Of a stretch of DNA of 64,000 nucleotides, positions 26,132 through 34,947 are shown one piece after another. The notes under the pieces were generated by a model that was given only the letters and a program-made list of their open reading frames with translations, made no database searches and had not been told where the DNA came from. The translations under genes were made by a program, and so were the position numbers. This stretch comes from an uncultured Propionibacteriaceae bacterium (GTDB lineage Bacteria > Actinomycetota > Actinomycetes > Propionibacteriales > Propionibacteriaceae): positions 1 through 64,000 of the forward strand of contig CALCKT010000012.1 of NCBI GenBank assembly GCA_937965785.1, read 5' to 3'. The stretch's first letter is position 1. Each line of letters opens with the position of its first letter.

Positions 26132-26914
26132 ATGCTGATCGGTGCTCATGTTGACGCGGATGCCGCGATTGCGCAGGCCGTCGCCCTGGGGGCGGACATC
26201 GCCCAGGTGACCCTCGGCGACCCGCAGTCGTGGAGGAAACCCACAGTCCCCGGCGACGGGGCCGCCGCCCTGGGGTCGCAGGCCGCCGACGCCGGGATCG
26301 GGCTCTACGTGCACGCCGCGTACGTCATAAACGTCGCCTCCACCAACAATCGCATCCGCATCCCGTCGCGGAAACTGCTGCAGCAGACCATCGACGCGGC
26401 CGCCGGGATCGGGGCGCGCGGGGTGATCGTCCACGGCGGGCACGTCACCGCCGACGAGGACCAGCAGCAGGGCTACGACAACTGGCGCAAGTGCGTCGAC
26501 GGCCTCGACTTGAAGGTGCCGATCCTGATCGAGAACACCGCGGGCGGCAAGAAAGCGATGATGCGATACCTCGAATCCATCCGCGACCTGTGGGCCACCC
26601 TCGACGGCTCCGACAACCTGGGCGACGTCGGGCTCTGCCTGGACACCTGCCACGCGCACGCCGCCGGCCTGGATCTGACCACCGTGGTGGAGGATGTTCG
26701 GGCCATCACCGGCCGCATCGACCTGGTCCACTGCAACGACTCCCGCGACGCGGCCGGTTCCGGGCGCGACCGCCACGCCCCGCTGGGACACGGCCAGCTC
26801 GACCCGGAGGTCCTCATCACCCTGTTGCGCGACGCCGACGCCCCGGTCCTGCTGGAAACCCCGCCGGAGAACCACGCGGAGGAAATCGCCTGGCTGCGGG
26901 AGCGGCTGGGCTGA
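26132..26914 (+). CDS. nfo: deoxyribonuclease IV (AP endonuclease)
   Basis: 260-residue TIM-barrel enzyme of the endonuclease IV family, which cleaves DNA 5' of abasic sites in base excision repair. Metal-site segments are visible in order: IGAHVD at the N terminus, VHGGH, IENTAGG, CLDTCHAHAAGLDL, and HCNDSRDAAGSGRDRHAPLGHG, all with the expected His/Asp/Glu. It begins leaderless, with TAGGCT 6 bases before the ATG. It is a single gene converging with aspartase across a 69-bp palindrome. Confidence 0.92.
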   Translation: MLIGAHVDADAAIAQAVALGADIAQVTLGDPQSWRKPTVPGDGAAALGSQAADAGIGLYVHAAYVINVASTNNRIRIPSRKLLQQTIDAAAGIGARGVIVHGGHVTADEDQQQGYDNWRKCVDGLDLKVPILIENTAGGKKAMMRYLESIRDLWATLDGSDNLGDVGLCLDTCHAHAAGLDLTTVVEDVRAITGRIDLVHCNDSRDAAGSGRDRHAPLGHGQLDPEVLITLLRDADAPVLLETPPENHAEEIAWLRERLG

Positions 26915-26936
26915 GGCGGCACCGACGGATTTCCCC

Positions 26937-27005
26937 GGTTGCGCAGCACTCAACTCGTTTTCCGGCCCGGAATGGCGCATTTCCGGGTTTGAGTGCTGCG
27001 GAACC
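26937..27005. repeat. 69-bp intergenic palindrome, copy B
   Basis: Arms GGTTGCGCAGCACTCAA (26937-26953) and TTGAGTGCTGCGGAACC (26989-27005) differ from perfect pairing at one base. It fills the gap between the convergent nfo and aspA genes. Confidence 0.9.
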
Positions 27006-27019
27006 GGGTTGGGCGTCCC

Positions 27020-28438
27020 TCAGGCCTTCCTCGCGACCTTCTGTTCCCCCGAATAACCGGAGAGGTTCTCGAAGGAAAGCAGCCGATCCACCGTGATCTC
27101 GTCCAGCAGACCCCGTTCCAGGACGATGTCGCGCACCGACTTTCCCGACCTGGCGGCCTCCCGGCCCACCTCGTCGCCCGCCCGGTGCCCGATGTAGTCG
27201 TTGAGGAGGGTGACCACCGAGATCGATTCCCGCACGTAGCGTTCGCAGACGTCCTTGTTGGCGGTGATGCCGTCGACGCAGCGGGTCCGCAGCACGTTGC
27301 AACCCGACTTGAGCAGCCGGATCGACTCGAACAGCGCCTGCGCGATCACCGGTTCCATGGCGTTGAGCTGCAGCTGCCCCGCCTCGGCCCCGAGTCCGAC
27401 GGTGAAGTCGTTGCCGCGCACCTTGTAGGTGATCTGGTTGACCACCTCGGGGATGACGGGGTTGACCTTGGCGGGCATGATCGAGCTGCCCGCCTGCATC
27501 GCGGGCAGGTTGATCTCGTTTAGCCCGGCGCGGGGTCCGGAGCTCAGCAGCCGCAGGTCGTTGCAGATCTTCGACAGCTTCGTCGCCAGGCGTTTGCAGG
27601 CCGCGTGGGCCATCACGTAGGCGCCGGTGTCGGAGGTGGCCTCGATCAGGTCGGCCGCGGTGACGAACGGGCGTCCCGTGATCTCGCAGAGGTGTTTCAC
27701 CGCCAGCTCCCGGTATCCGGGTGGGGCGTTCAGCCCGGTGCCGATCGCCGTCGCACCCAGGTTGATCTCCAGCAGCAGCGAGCGTGCGTAGTCGAGGTGG
27801 CGCAACTCCTCCTCCAGGTTCACCGCGAATGCCGTGAACTCCTGGCCCAGGGTCATCGGCACCGCATCCTGCATCTGGGTGCGTCCGAGTTTGAGGATGC
27901 GCTCGAATTCCTCGCCCTTGTCGTAGAAGGAATCGGAGAGTTCCTCCACCGCGTGCGACAGCTCCCCGAACACGTGATCGAGGGCCACCCGGAAGCCCGT
28001 CGGGAAGGTGTCGTTGGTGGACTGGCCGTGGTTGACGTGGTCGTTGGGGTCGATGATGTCGTAGCGGCCCTTCGAGAATCCCAGATGCTCCAGCGCCAGA
28101 TTCGCCAGCACCTCGTTGGTGTTCATGTTCACCGACGTCCCCGCGCCGCCCTGGAAGACGTCGATCGGGAACTGGTCCATGCACCGCCCCTTGGACAGCA
28201 CCTCGTCGCAGGCCTGGAGGATCGCCCGCGCCACCCAGCCGGGCAGGGCACCGAGTTCGCGGTTCGCCAGTGCCGCCGCTTTTTTCACCTGAACCATCCC
28301 GCGGATCAGTTCGGGGACCGAGTTCACAGTGGCCCCCGAAATGGGAAAGTTCTCAATCGCCCTCAACGTGTGGATGCCGTACCAAGCGTCGTCAGGGACT
28401 TCACGATCGCCAAGCAGGTCGGTCTCGGTGCGCGACAT
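27020..28438 (-). CDS. aspA: aspartate ammonia-lyase (aspartase)
   Basis: 472-residue homotetrameric enzyme that converts L-aspartate to fumarate and ammonia, feeding fumarate to the reductive branch used by propionic-acid bacteria. The fumarase/aspartase signature SSIMPAKVNP is intact near residue 320, and the N-terminal GDREVPDDAWYGIHTLRA and the NMNTNEV segment favour aspartase over fumarase. ATG 28438 has AAAGGAAGG 2 bases upstream. A hairpin lies in the leader. It is divergent from pta. Confidence 0.93.
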   Translation of the reverse strand: MSRTETDLLGDREVPDDAWYGIHTLRAIENFPISGATVNSVPELIRGMVQVKKAAALANRELGALPGWVARAILQACDEVLSKGRCMDQFPIDVFQGGAGTSVNMNTNEVLANLALEHLGFSKGRYDIIDPNDHVNHGQSTNDTFPTGFRVALDHVFGELSHAVEELSDSFYDKGEEFERILKLGRTQMQDAVPMTLGQEFTAFAVNLEEELRHLDYARSLLLEINLGATAIGTGLNAPPGYRELAVKHLCEITGRPFVTAADLIEATSDTGAYVMAHAACKRLATKLSKICNDLRLLSSGPRAGLNEINLPAMQAGSSIMPAKVNPVIPEVVNQITYKVRGNDFTVGLGAEAGQLQLNAMEPVIAQALFESIRLLKSGCNVLRTRCVDGITANKDVCERYVRESISVVTLLNDYIGHRAGDEVGREAARSGKSVRDIVLERGLLDEITVDRLLSFENLSGYSGEQKVARKA

Positions 28439-28470
28439 TGCCTTCCTTTCGGAGCTATCCTCCCGTCAAA

Positions 28471-28489
28471 AGCCCCTCGGAAAGGGGCT
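28471..28489 (-). promoter_or_regulatory. small hairpin in the aspA leader
   Basis: Read on the minus strand, AGCCCCT, a 5-base loop and AGGGGCT are followed by TTTG, about 30 bases before the aspA start codon. It could be an attenuator or simply a leader structure; there is no upstream gene on that strand to terminate. Confidence 0.4.
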
Positions 28490-28642
28490 AGGGCAACGCT
28501 ACCGGAGTCGCCGGGCCCGCGCGTGCCGGGCCAGCTTCTTCCCCGATAAACGAGACGACCGGGCATTCCGCGGGCGGGTGTGGGAGGTTCTTTCGAAGAG
28601 CCAGACCCGCATGTTTTCCGATGAGTCGCTAGGCTTGGGTCC

Positions 28643-30703
28643 GTGACCAGATGCGTTTACATTGCTTCATCGGAGTGGCAAGTCAGCAAGAGCGCCATCG
28701 CTCTGGGCGTGCTGGAGTTGTTCGCGCGCCAAGTCCGTTCGGTCGGCTTCTTCCGTCCGCTGGTGCAGTCCCTGAAGGAGGACGGCATCACGACGGCACT
28801 GCTGGCCACCAACACCCTGCGTCACCAGAGCTTTGAGGACAGCGTCGGTGTCAGCTACGAGGACTGGGCCAACGACCCGGATGCCGCCATCGACACCATC
28901 GTCGCGAAGTACTCCGCGCTGGCGGAACGATTCGAGGCGGTCGTGATCGTGGGGTCCGATTTCGACGACCTCACCTCCGGCACCGAGCTGGACCACAACG
29001 CCCTCATCGCCGCCAACCTGAACGCGCCGGTGCTGTACGTGTGCCGCGCCTCCGACCGCTCCGTCGACGAGGTGTGCCGGATGGCCGAGGAAGCCATCGA
29101 GACCTTCGAGGCCCGGCACAACACCGTCGTCGCGATCGTGGCGACCCGCGCGGAGCCCGAGATCAGCGAGGAACTCTCCTCGGCGCTGCGTGAGGTCCGG
29201 GACGTCCCGGTCTCGGTGCTGTTCGCGAATCCGGTGCTCGACGCCCCGTCGGTCGGCCAGCACTTCGAGGCGGTCAATGCGAAACTGTGGCGCGGCAAAC
29301 CGGAGGGTCTGAACCGCGAGGCACTGACGACGATCATTGCGGGCATGAGCCTGCCGAACCTGCTGCCGCGCCTCCAGAAGGAGGCCACGGTCATCGTCCC
29401 CGCCGACCGGCTCGACCTGCTGCCCGCGCTCATCATGGCGCACCGTTCCGCCACCTACGGGCCTCTGGCGTCGCTGCTGCTGACGGGCGGTTTCGAGATC
29501 CCGGAGACGGTTGCGACGCTGCTCAGCGACTCCGAGGTGGATCTGCCCATCGGCATGACGAACGACGACACCTTCCCCACCGCGAGCGCACTGCGGGAGG
29601 TCAGCGGGGTGGCCACCAGTTCGCCGCGGAAGGTCGAGCTGGCGCGTGCCCTGTTCGACCGGCACGTCGACGAGGAGGCGTTGCTGGCCGCCATCGAGCT
29701 GCCGCGCGCCGAGATCCGCACCCCGAGCATGTTCGAGCACCAGCTGATGCAGATGGCCCGCAAGAACCTGAAACGGATCGTGCTGCCCGAATCCACCGAC
29801 GACCGGGTGCTGACCGCCGCCGACGTGGTGCTGAAACGCCACATAGCCGAGATCACCCTCCTCGGCGATCCGGGTGCCATCTCCCGCCGCGCCGCTGAGC
29901 TGGGTCTCAACCTGACCAAGGCCACCGTCATCAACCCACAGGACCCGGAACTGCTGGAGAAGTTCGCCGCCGAGTACGCGAAGCTGCGCGCCCACAAAGG
30001 GGTCACCCTGGAGGAGGCCCGCGAGAAGCTGGCGGACCTGTCCTACTTCGGCACGATGATGGTGCACCTGGGCATGGCCGACGGCATGGTCTCGGGCGCG
30101 GTGAACACCACCGCCAACACCATCCGGCCGTCGCTGGAGTTCGTGAAGACCAAACCGGGTGTCTCGGTCGTCTCCGGCTCCTTCCTGATGGCGATGAGCA
30201 ACCGCGTGGTGGTCTACGCCGACTGCGCCGTCAACCCCGATCCGACGCCCGCGCAGCTCGCGGACATCGCGATCTCCTCGGCGCAGACCGCCGTCAGCTT
30301 CGGCATCGAACCGCGCATCGCGATGCTGTCCTACTCGACGGGCAGCTCCGGTTTCGGCGCCGACGTCGACAACGTGCGCGAGGCCACCAACCTCGTCCGC
30401 GAGAAGGCACCCGAACTCAAGGTGGAGGGACCGATCCAGTTCGACGCGGCCGTCGACGAGGTGGTGGCGGCCAAGAAGATGCCGGGCTCGGAGGTCGCGG
30501 GGCGCGCGACGGTGTTCATCTTCCCGGACCTCAACACCGGCAACAACACCTACAAGGCCGTGCAGCGCACCTCCGGTGCGGTGGCCATCGGTCCCGTTCT
30601 CCAGGGGCTCCGTAAACCCGTCAACGACCTGTCCCGTGGCGCGCTGGTGGATGACATCGTCTCGACGATCACCATCACCGCCATCCAGGCCCAGACGGAC
30701 TGA
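28643..30703 (+). CDS. pta: phosphate acetyltransferase (long form)
   Basis: 686-residue enzyme that interconverts acetyl-CoA and acetyl phosphate. It has the three-domain long form: a P-loop-like N-terminal region (1-200) with a degenerate nucleotide loop, a DRTGG regulatory domain (about 215-330) and the catalytic PTA domain (360-680, starting ARKNLKRIVLPESTDDRVL). GTG 28643 lies 7 bases after TAGGCT without a Shine-Dalgarno. It forms an operon with ackA 63 bases downstream and yields ATP from acetate formation, as expected in a propionate/acetate fermenter. Confidence 0.95.
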   Translation: MTRCVYIASSEWQVSKSAIALGVLELFARQVRSVGFFRPLVQSLKEDGITTALLATNTLRHQSFEDSVGVSYEDWANDPDAAIDTIVAKYSALAERFEAVVIVGSDFDDLTSGTELDHNALIAANLNAPVLYVCRASDRSVDEVCRMAEEAIETFEARHNTVVAIVATRAEPEISEELSSALREVRDVPVSVLFANPVLDAPSVGQHFEAVNAKLWRGKPEGLNREALTTIIAGMSLPNLLPRLQKEATVIVPADRLDLLPALIMAHRSATYGPLASLLLTGGFEIPETVATLLSDSEVDLPIGMTNDDTFPTASALREVSGVATSSPRKVELARALFDRHVDEEALLAAIELPRAEIRTPSMFEHQLMQMARKNLKRIVLPESTDDRVLTAADVVLKRHIAEITLLGDPGAISRRAAELGLNLTKATVINPQDPELLEKFAAEYAKLRAHKGVTLEEAREKLADLSYFGTMMVHLGMADGMVSGAVNTTANTIRPSLEFVKTKPGVSVVSGSFLMAMSNRVVVYADCAVNPDPTPAQLADIAISSAQTAVSFGIEPRIAMLSYSTGSSGFGADVDNVREATNLVREKAPELKVEGPIQFDAAVDEVVAAKKMPGSEVAGRATVFIFPDLNTGNNTYKAVQRTSGAVAIGPVLQGLRKPVNDLSRGALVDDIVSTITITAIQAQTD

Positions 30704-30766
30704 ACCCCGCCTCGTCCTGAAGTAGTCCTGAACCCTGTCCGATACCGATCCCCAAGGAAAGTACCC

Positions 30767-31951
30767 GTGTCAAGTCACATCCTGCTGCTCAACTGCGGCT
30801 CCTCGTCCATGAAGTACCAGCTCTTCGACCCGGAGACGCAGAGCCCCCTGGCGGTCGGCATCGTCGAGCGGATCGGGCAGGACGTCGGAAAACTGAAGCA
30901 CGAGGTCGACGGGCAGGAGTTCGTCGAGGAGCAGCCCTTCCCCGACCACACCGCCTCGTTCGCCGCGGTGGTCGCGGCCTTCGGGAAGCACGGGCCGTCC
31001 CTCGACGGGGTGCGGGCCGTCGGTCACCGCACCGTCCACGGCGGCTCCACCTTCCAGGAGTCCACGCTCATCACCGACGAGGTGATCGCGAAACTGGTGG
31101 AGCTGCAGGCCCTGGCGCCGCTGCACAACCCCCCGGGGATCGCGGGCATCGAGGCCGCGATGGCGCTGCTGCCCGACGTGCCTCACGTCGCGATCTTCGA
31201 CACCGCCTTCTTCGCGACGCTGCCCGCCGAGGCCTACACCTACGCCATCGACAAGGAGATCGCGAGGAAGTACGAGCTGCGCCGTTACGGCTTCCACGGC
31301 ACCTCGCACTCGTACGTGTCGAAGAAGACCGCGGAGGTGCTGGGGCGCCCCGTCGAGGATCTGAAGGTCATCGTCTGTCATCTCGGCAACGGCGCCTCCA
31401 TCTCGGCGGTCGACGGCGGCCGGGCGGTGGAGACGTCGATGGGCCTGACCCCGCTGCAGGGGCTCGTGATGGGCACCCGCTCCGGTGACATCGACCCGGG
31501 CATCTTCAAGTTCCTCTCCGACAAGGGCTATTCAATCGACGAGATCGACACGCTGCTGAACAAGCAGTCCGGCATGGGCGGCATGTGCGGCCACACCGAC
31601 ATGCGCGACGTCGAGGCCCGGATCGAGGCGGGCGACGCCGACGCGCGCCTGGCGATGGATGTCTACATCCACCGTCTGATCAGCTACATCGGCGCCTACA
31701 TCGCGGTGCTGGGAGGGGTGGACGCGGTGGTGTTCACCGCGGGCATCGGCGAGAACGCCTCCCTCGTGCGCCGTGAGGCCTCCAACCGGCTGCGTCACCT
31801 CGGCCTGGTCCTCGACGAGGAGAAGAACGAGGTGCGCGCCAAGGAGCCGCGCGTGATCTCCACCCCCGACTCCCCCGTCAAGGTCCTCGTGGTCCCCACC
31901 AATGAGGAACTGGCCATGGCCCAGGACACCCTGCGCATCATCGAGGCCTGA
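30767..31951 (+). CDS. ackA: acetate kinase
   Basis: 394-residue ASKHA-fold kinase that turns acetyl phosphate plus ADP into acetate and ATP. Signature segments are LLLNCGSSSMKYQLFD (residue 5 on), HNPPGIAGIEA, FDTAFFATLP, RRYGFHGTSHSYV and HLGNGASISAV; catalytic Arg and His positions are kept. A GTG start with AAGGAAAG about 6 bases upstream. It follows pta in the same orientation. Confidence 0.95.
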   Translation: MSSHILLLNCGSSSMKYQLFDPETQSPLAVGIVERIGQDVGKLKHEVDGQEFVEEQPFPDHTASFAAVVAAFGKHGPSLDGVRAVGHRTVHGGSTFQESTLITDEVIAKLVELQALAPLHNPPGIAGIEAAMALLPDVPHVAIFDTAFFATLPAEAYTYAIDKEIARKYELRRYGFHGTSHSYVSKKTAEVLGRPVEDLKVIVCHLGNGASISAVDGGRAVETSMGLTPLQGLVMGTRSGDIDPGIFKFLSDKGYSIDEIDTLLNKQSGMGGMCGHTDMRDVEARIEAGDADARLAMDVYIHRLISYIGAYIAVLGGVDAVVFTAGIGENASLVRREASNRLRHLGLVLDEEKNEVRAKEPRVISTPDSPVKVLVVPTNEELAMAQDTLRIIEA

Positions 31952-31962
31952 GAAACCTTTCC

Positions 31963-32072
31963 CGAAGCTGGTTGAGCCTGCTCGCCCACGAGCTGGCTCA
32001 ACCAGCTTTGTCTTTCCTGAAGTTGGTTGAGCCGACCAGCGAGCGCCCACGAGCTGGCCCAACCAGCTTCAT
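31963..32072. repeat. GGTTGAGCC repeat pair
   Basis: Two adjacent imperfect palindromes of the type AGCTGGTTGAGCC ... GGCTCAACCAGCTT, separated by CTGCTCGCCCACGAGC or a close variant. They follow ackA and could end its transcript. Same family as the blocks at 24578 and 40071. The rest of the gap up to 32230 shows only a possible TATTCT -10 near 32182. Confidence 0.8.
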
Positions 32073-32230
32073 CGGGGGGAGGCGCTCACGCGTTGACACC
32101 GCCAGCTCCGAGAGGGTTTCCAAGCGGCCATCAGCGACACTCCGGCCTTGCCCTGTGAGCTAACTTTGGGGTGTGTCGGCCTGTATTCTGGCCGGCACTT
32201 CCCCACTCTTTTGTCAATGGAGGTCCGGGC

Positions 32231-33211
32231 ATGACCTTGCTGACCATCGGCGTGGCGAGCAGCGCATTGTTCGACCTGGCCGAATCGGATCGTGTGTTCC
32301 GGGAGCAGGGCGTCGCCGCCTATCGCGAACACCAGGAGGAGCGCCTGGACCAGCCGCTGCCGGCCGGCCCCGCGTTGCCGTTCATCCGTCGTCTCCTGGG
32401 GCTCAACGACGTGCTGGCCGAGGCGGTGGACGTGATCGTGCTGTCCCGCAACAGCGCCGAATCCGGGTTGCGGGTGATGCGTTCCATCAGCTCGGCGGGG
32501 CTGCCGATCACCCGGGCGGTCTTCCGGGAGGGGCGTTCCGCCTTCGAGTTCATGCCCGCGCTGGAGATGTCGCTGTTCCTGTCGGCCAATCACGACGACG
32601 TCTCCGAGGCCCTGGCGGCCGGGCACCCGGCGGGCACGGTGCTGCGCGGCAGTTCAATGCCCGAGGTTGGCAGGGAGCTGCGAGTCGCCTTCGATTTCGA
32701 CGGTGTCCTGGCCGACGACTCCTCGGAGCGTGTGTTCCGCCAGGAGGGCATGGGGCGCTACGCCCTGCGCGAGGCCGAACTGGCCGACGTCCCCCTCTCC
32801 CCCGGCCCCCTGGCCCCCTTCCTGGCGGGCCTGAACCGCATCCAGGAGGAGGAGACGAGGCTGAAGTCGCGGGATTCGGGATACGAACCCCGGCTGCGCA
32901 TCTCGCTGGTGACCGCCCGTTCGGCGCCCGCACACGAACGCGCCGTGAACAGTCTCCGTGCCTGGGGGCTCAAGGTGGACGACGCCTTCTTCCTCGGTGG
33001 CCTGCCGAAAGCCCCCGTGCTGGAGATCCTCAACCCCCACATATTCTTCGACGACCAGCGCCAGCATCTCGACCGGGCCCTGCGCACCCCGTCGGTGCAC
33101 GTCCCCTTTGGTGTGGCCAACGAGACCGAAGCCGGATCCGTCCCGGTCTCCGACACGCCGCGCCGCGCCCGCCGCGCCGCACCGGAGGAGATTCTCGACA
33201 TCACTGCCTGA
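32231..33211 (+). CDS. cytosolic 5'-nucleotidase (cN-I type)
   Basis: 326-residue soluble protein related to the vertebrate cytosolic 5'-nucleotidase I family, which removes phosphate from AMP and other nucleoside monophosphates. The HAD-like motif VAFDFDGVLADD is near residue 157, and LVTARS (near 231) and IFFDDQRQHLD (near 278) supply the later motifs. ATG 32231 was chosen over an upstream in-frame start because GGAGG lies 8 bases before it. It appears to stand alone. Confidence 0.8.
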   Translation: MTLLTIGVASSALFDLAESDRVFREQGVAAYREHQEERLDQPLPAGPALPFIRRLLGLNDVLAEAVDVIVLSRNSAESGLRVMRSISSAGLPITRAVFREGRSAFEFMPALEMSLFLSANHDDVSEALAAGHPAGTVLRGSSMPEVGRELRVAFDFDGVLADDSSERVFRQEGMGRYALREAELADVPLSPGPLAPFLAGLNRIQEEETRLKSRDSGYEPRLRISLVTARSAPAHERAVNSLRAWGLKVDDAFFLGGLPKAPVLEILNPHIFFDDQRQHLDRALRTPSVHVPFGVANETEAGSVPVSDTPRRARRAAPEEILDITA

Positions 33212-33348
33212 GGGACCACCGGGCGGGCAGGGAAAACGACAAGGCGAACGCCCCTTGGTTGTGGGAACCCGACTAGGCCGGTGGCGCAGTGTTCATCGTC
33301 CCCGTGGCGCACTTTCCACCGCTTGCCCGGGCGGGATAGCGTTGCCCC

Positions 33349-34125
33349 ATGGCACGAGCACTGATCACGGGCGCGACCGCCGGCATAGGCAACGCCTTCG
33401 CCAAGGAACTGGCCGCCCGAGGAACCGACCTGGTGCTCGTCGCCCGGGATCGCGAGCGTTTGGAGGCCACCGCCGCGGAGTTGTCGGAGGTGCACGGCAT
33501 CGAGGTGGAGTTGCTGCCCGCCGACCTGTCCGTCCGCGACGATGTGATGAAGGTTGCGCAACGACTCGAATCCGAGACCGAGCCCGTCGACATGCTCGTC
33601 AACAACGCCGGGTTCGGGTTGCACGCCTCGCTGCTCGACGCATCCCAGGTCGAACTCCACGAACGCGCCATGGACGTGATGTGCCTGGCGATGCTGATCC
33701 TCGGCGGCGCCGCGGGCCGGGCCATGAAGGCGCGGGGCCGGGGCCGGATCATCAACGTCGCCTCCACCTCGGGCTCAATCTTCACCGGCAACTACTCCGC
33801 CATCAAGGCCTGGGCGCGCACCTGGTCGACGGGCCTGGCGCTGGAACTCAGCGGCACCGGGGTCACCGTGACGACGTTGATGCCCGGCTGGGTGCGCACC
33901 GAGTTCCACCAGCGCGCTGGGATCAGTTCCAAGAACCTGCCTTCGTTCGTGTGGATCGACGCCGGCAACCTGGTCAGGCAGTGCCTGCGGGACGTCGAGA
34001 AGGGGCGTATCGAATCGGTCCCGACGAAACGCTGGAAGGTGTCGTTGTTCATCGCGGATCATGGACCCCGGAAGTTCACCCGTTGGTTCTCCCGCAAGCT
34101 GTCCGCTAGCAGAAGGAAACGCTGA
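33349..34125 (+). CDS. short-chain dehydrogenase/reductase, candidate alkyl/acyl-DHAP reductase
   Basis: 258-residue classical SDR with the cofactor motif TGATAGIG (8-15), NNAG near residue 84, catalytic Ser in VASTSGS, and Tyr149/Lys153 in YSAIK. A basic C-terminal segment of about 30 residues (FTRWFSRKLSASRRKR) suggests membrane contact. It starts a three-gene operon with a lysophosphatidate-type acyltransferase and an alkyl-DHAP-synthase-like protein, so reduction of 1-alkyl- or 1-acyl-dihydroxyacetone phosphate is the likely step; this is inferred from context. Leaderless, with TAGCGT 6 bases before the ATG. Confidence 0.85.
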   Translation: MARALITGATAGIGNAFAKELAARGTDLVLVARDRERLEATAAELSEVHGIEVELLPADLSVRDDVMKVAQRLESETEPVDMLVNNAGFGLHASLLDASQVELHERAMDVMCLAMLILGGAAGRAMKARGRGRIINVASTSGSIFTGNYSAIKAWARTWSTGLALELSGTGVTVTTLMPGWVRTEFHQRAGISSKNLPSFVWIDAGNLVRQCLRDVEKGRIESVPTKRWKVSLFIADHGPRKFTRWFSRKLSASRRKR

Positions 34126-34128
34126 GAC

Positions 34129-34947
34129 ATGGCGAAGGTCCCGAAACCGGGCAAGCACGCCTCCAAACTGAATGCATCCACCCGCCAGGCCGCGCAGATG
34201 CTGCTGCTGAAACCGACGATGTGGCGACTGTTGCGCGTCCACGTCCACGGCAAGGCGAACCTCGACGGCCTGGATGCGCCCTGTGTGGTGTTCGCCAACC
34301 ATTCCTCCCACCTGGACACCCCCCTGATCTACGGGGCGTTGCCGAACCGGATCTCGAAGTACCTGGCGGCGGGTGCCGCACGCGACTACTTCTACGACAA
34401 GTGGTGGAAGGCCGGGCCGATGTCGCTGTTCTTCAACGGCTACCCCATCGACCGGGGCAAGGACAAGGAATCGAAGAAACGCAACGTCAGGGGCATGTCG
34501 GCGGCGCTTCTCGACGCCGGGGTGCCGCTGCTGATCTACCCGGAGGGGTCGCGTTCCCGCACGGGCGCGATGGGCCCGTTCAAACCGGGCGTGGCGGCGC
34601 TGTGCATCTCCCGGCAGATCCCCGCCGTCCCGGTCGCCCTGATCGGCGCGCACGCCGCCTGGCCGAGCAGCCAGAAACACCTCCCCAAGGGACGTCCCGT
34701 GGTGCACGTCGTCATCGGACGGCCGCTGACGCCGCTGCCCGGCGAGATCGCCCACGAGTTCAACGAGCGGATGCGCCGCCAGGTGCTCGAACTCCACGAC
34801 ACCACAGCCCGCGCCTACGGCGCCAAGACCCTCGACGAGTACGCCCGCACCGCCGCTCTTGAGAAGGCGGCGAAAACCGAGATCACCGCCCTGGCGGAGG
34901 ATGCCCGGGCCCGTGCCGACCAGCAGGATCACCAGGAGGACCAATGA
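34129..34947 (+). CDS. 1-acylglycerol-3-phosphate / DHAP acyltransferase (PlsC family)
   Basis: 272-residue membrane-associated acyltransferase. The catalytic H-X4-D motif is His58 to Asp63 (NHSSHLD), and the substrate motif YPEGSRSRTGAMGPFKPG follows near residue 140. In peroxisomes the homologous step acylates dihydroxyacetone phosphate; PlsC members more often act on lysophosphatidate, so the substrate is uncertain. It starts three bases after the SDR stop and overlaps the next gene by four bases (ATGA). The charged Ala-rich C terminus is probably cytoplasmic. Confidence 0.88.
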   Translation: MAKVPKPGKHASKLNASTRQAAQMLLLKPTMWRLLRVHVHGKANLDGLDAPCVVFANHSSHLDTPLIYGALPNRISKYLAAGAARDYFYDKWWKAGPMSLFFNGYPIDRGKDKESKKRNVRGMSAALLDAGVPLLIYPEGSRSRTGAMGPFKPGVAALCISRQIPAVPVALIGAHAAWPSSQKHLPKGRPVVHVVIGRPLTPLPGEIAHEFNERMRRQVLELHDTTARAYGAKTLDEYARTAALEKAAKTEITALAEDARARADQQDHQEDQ

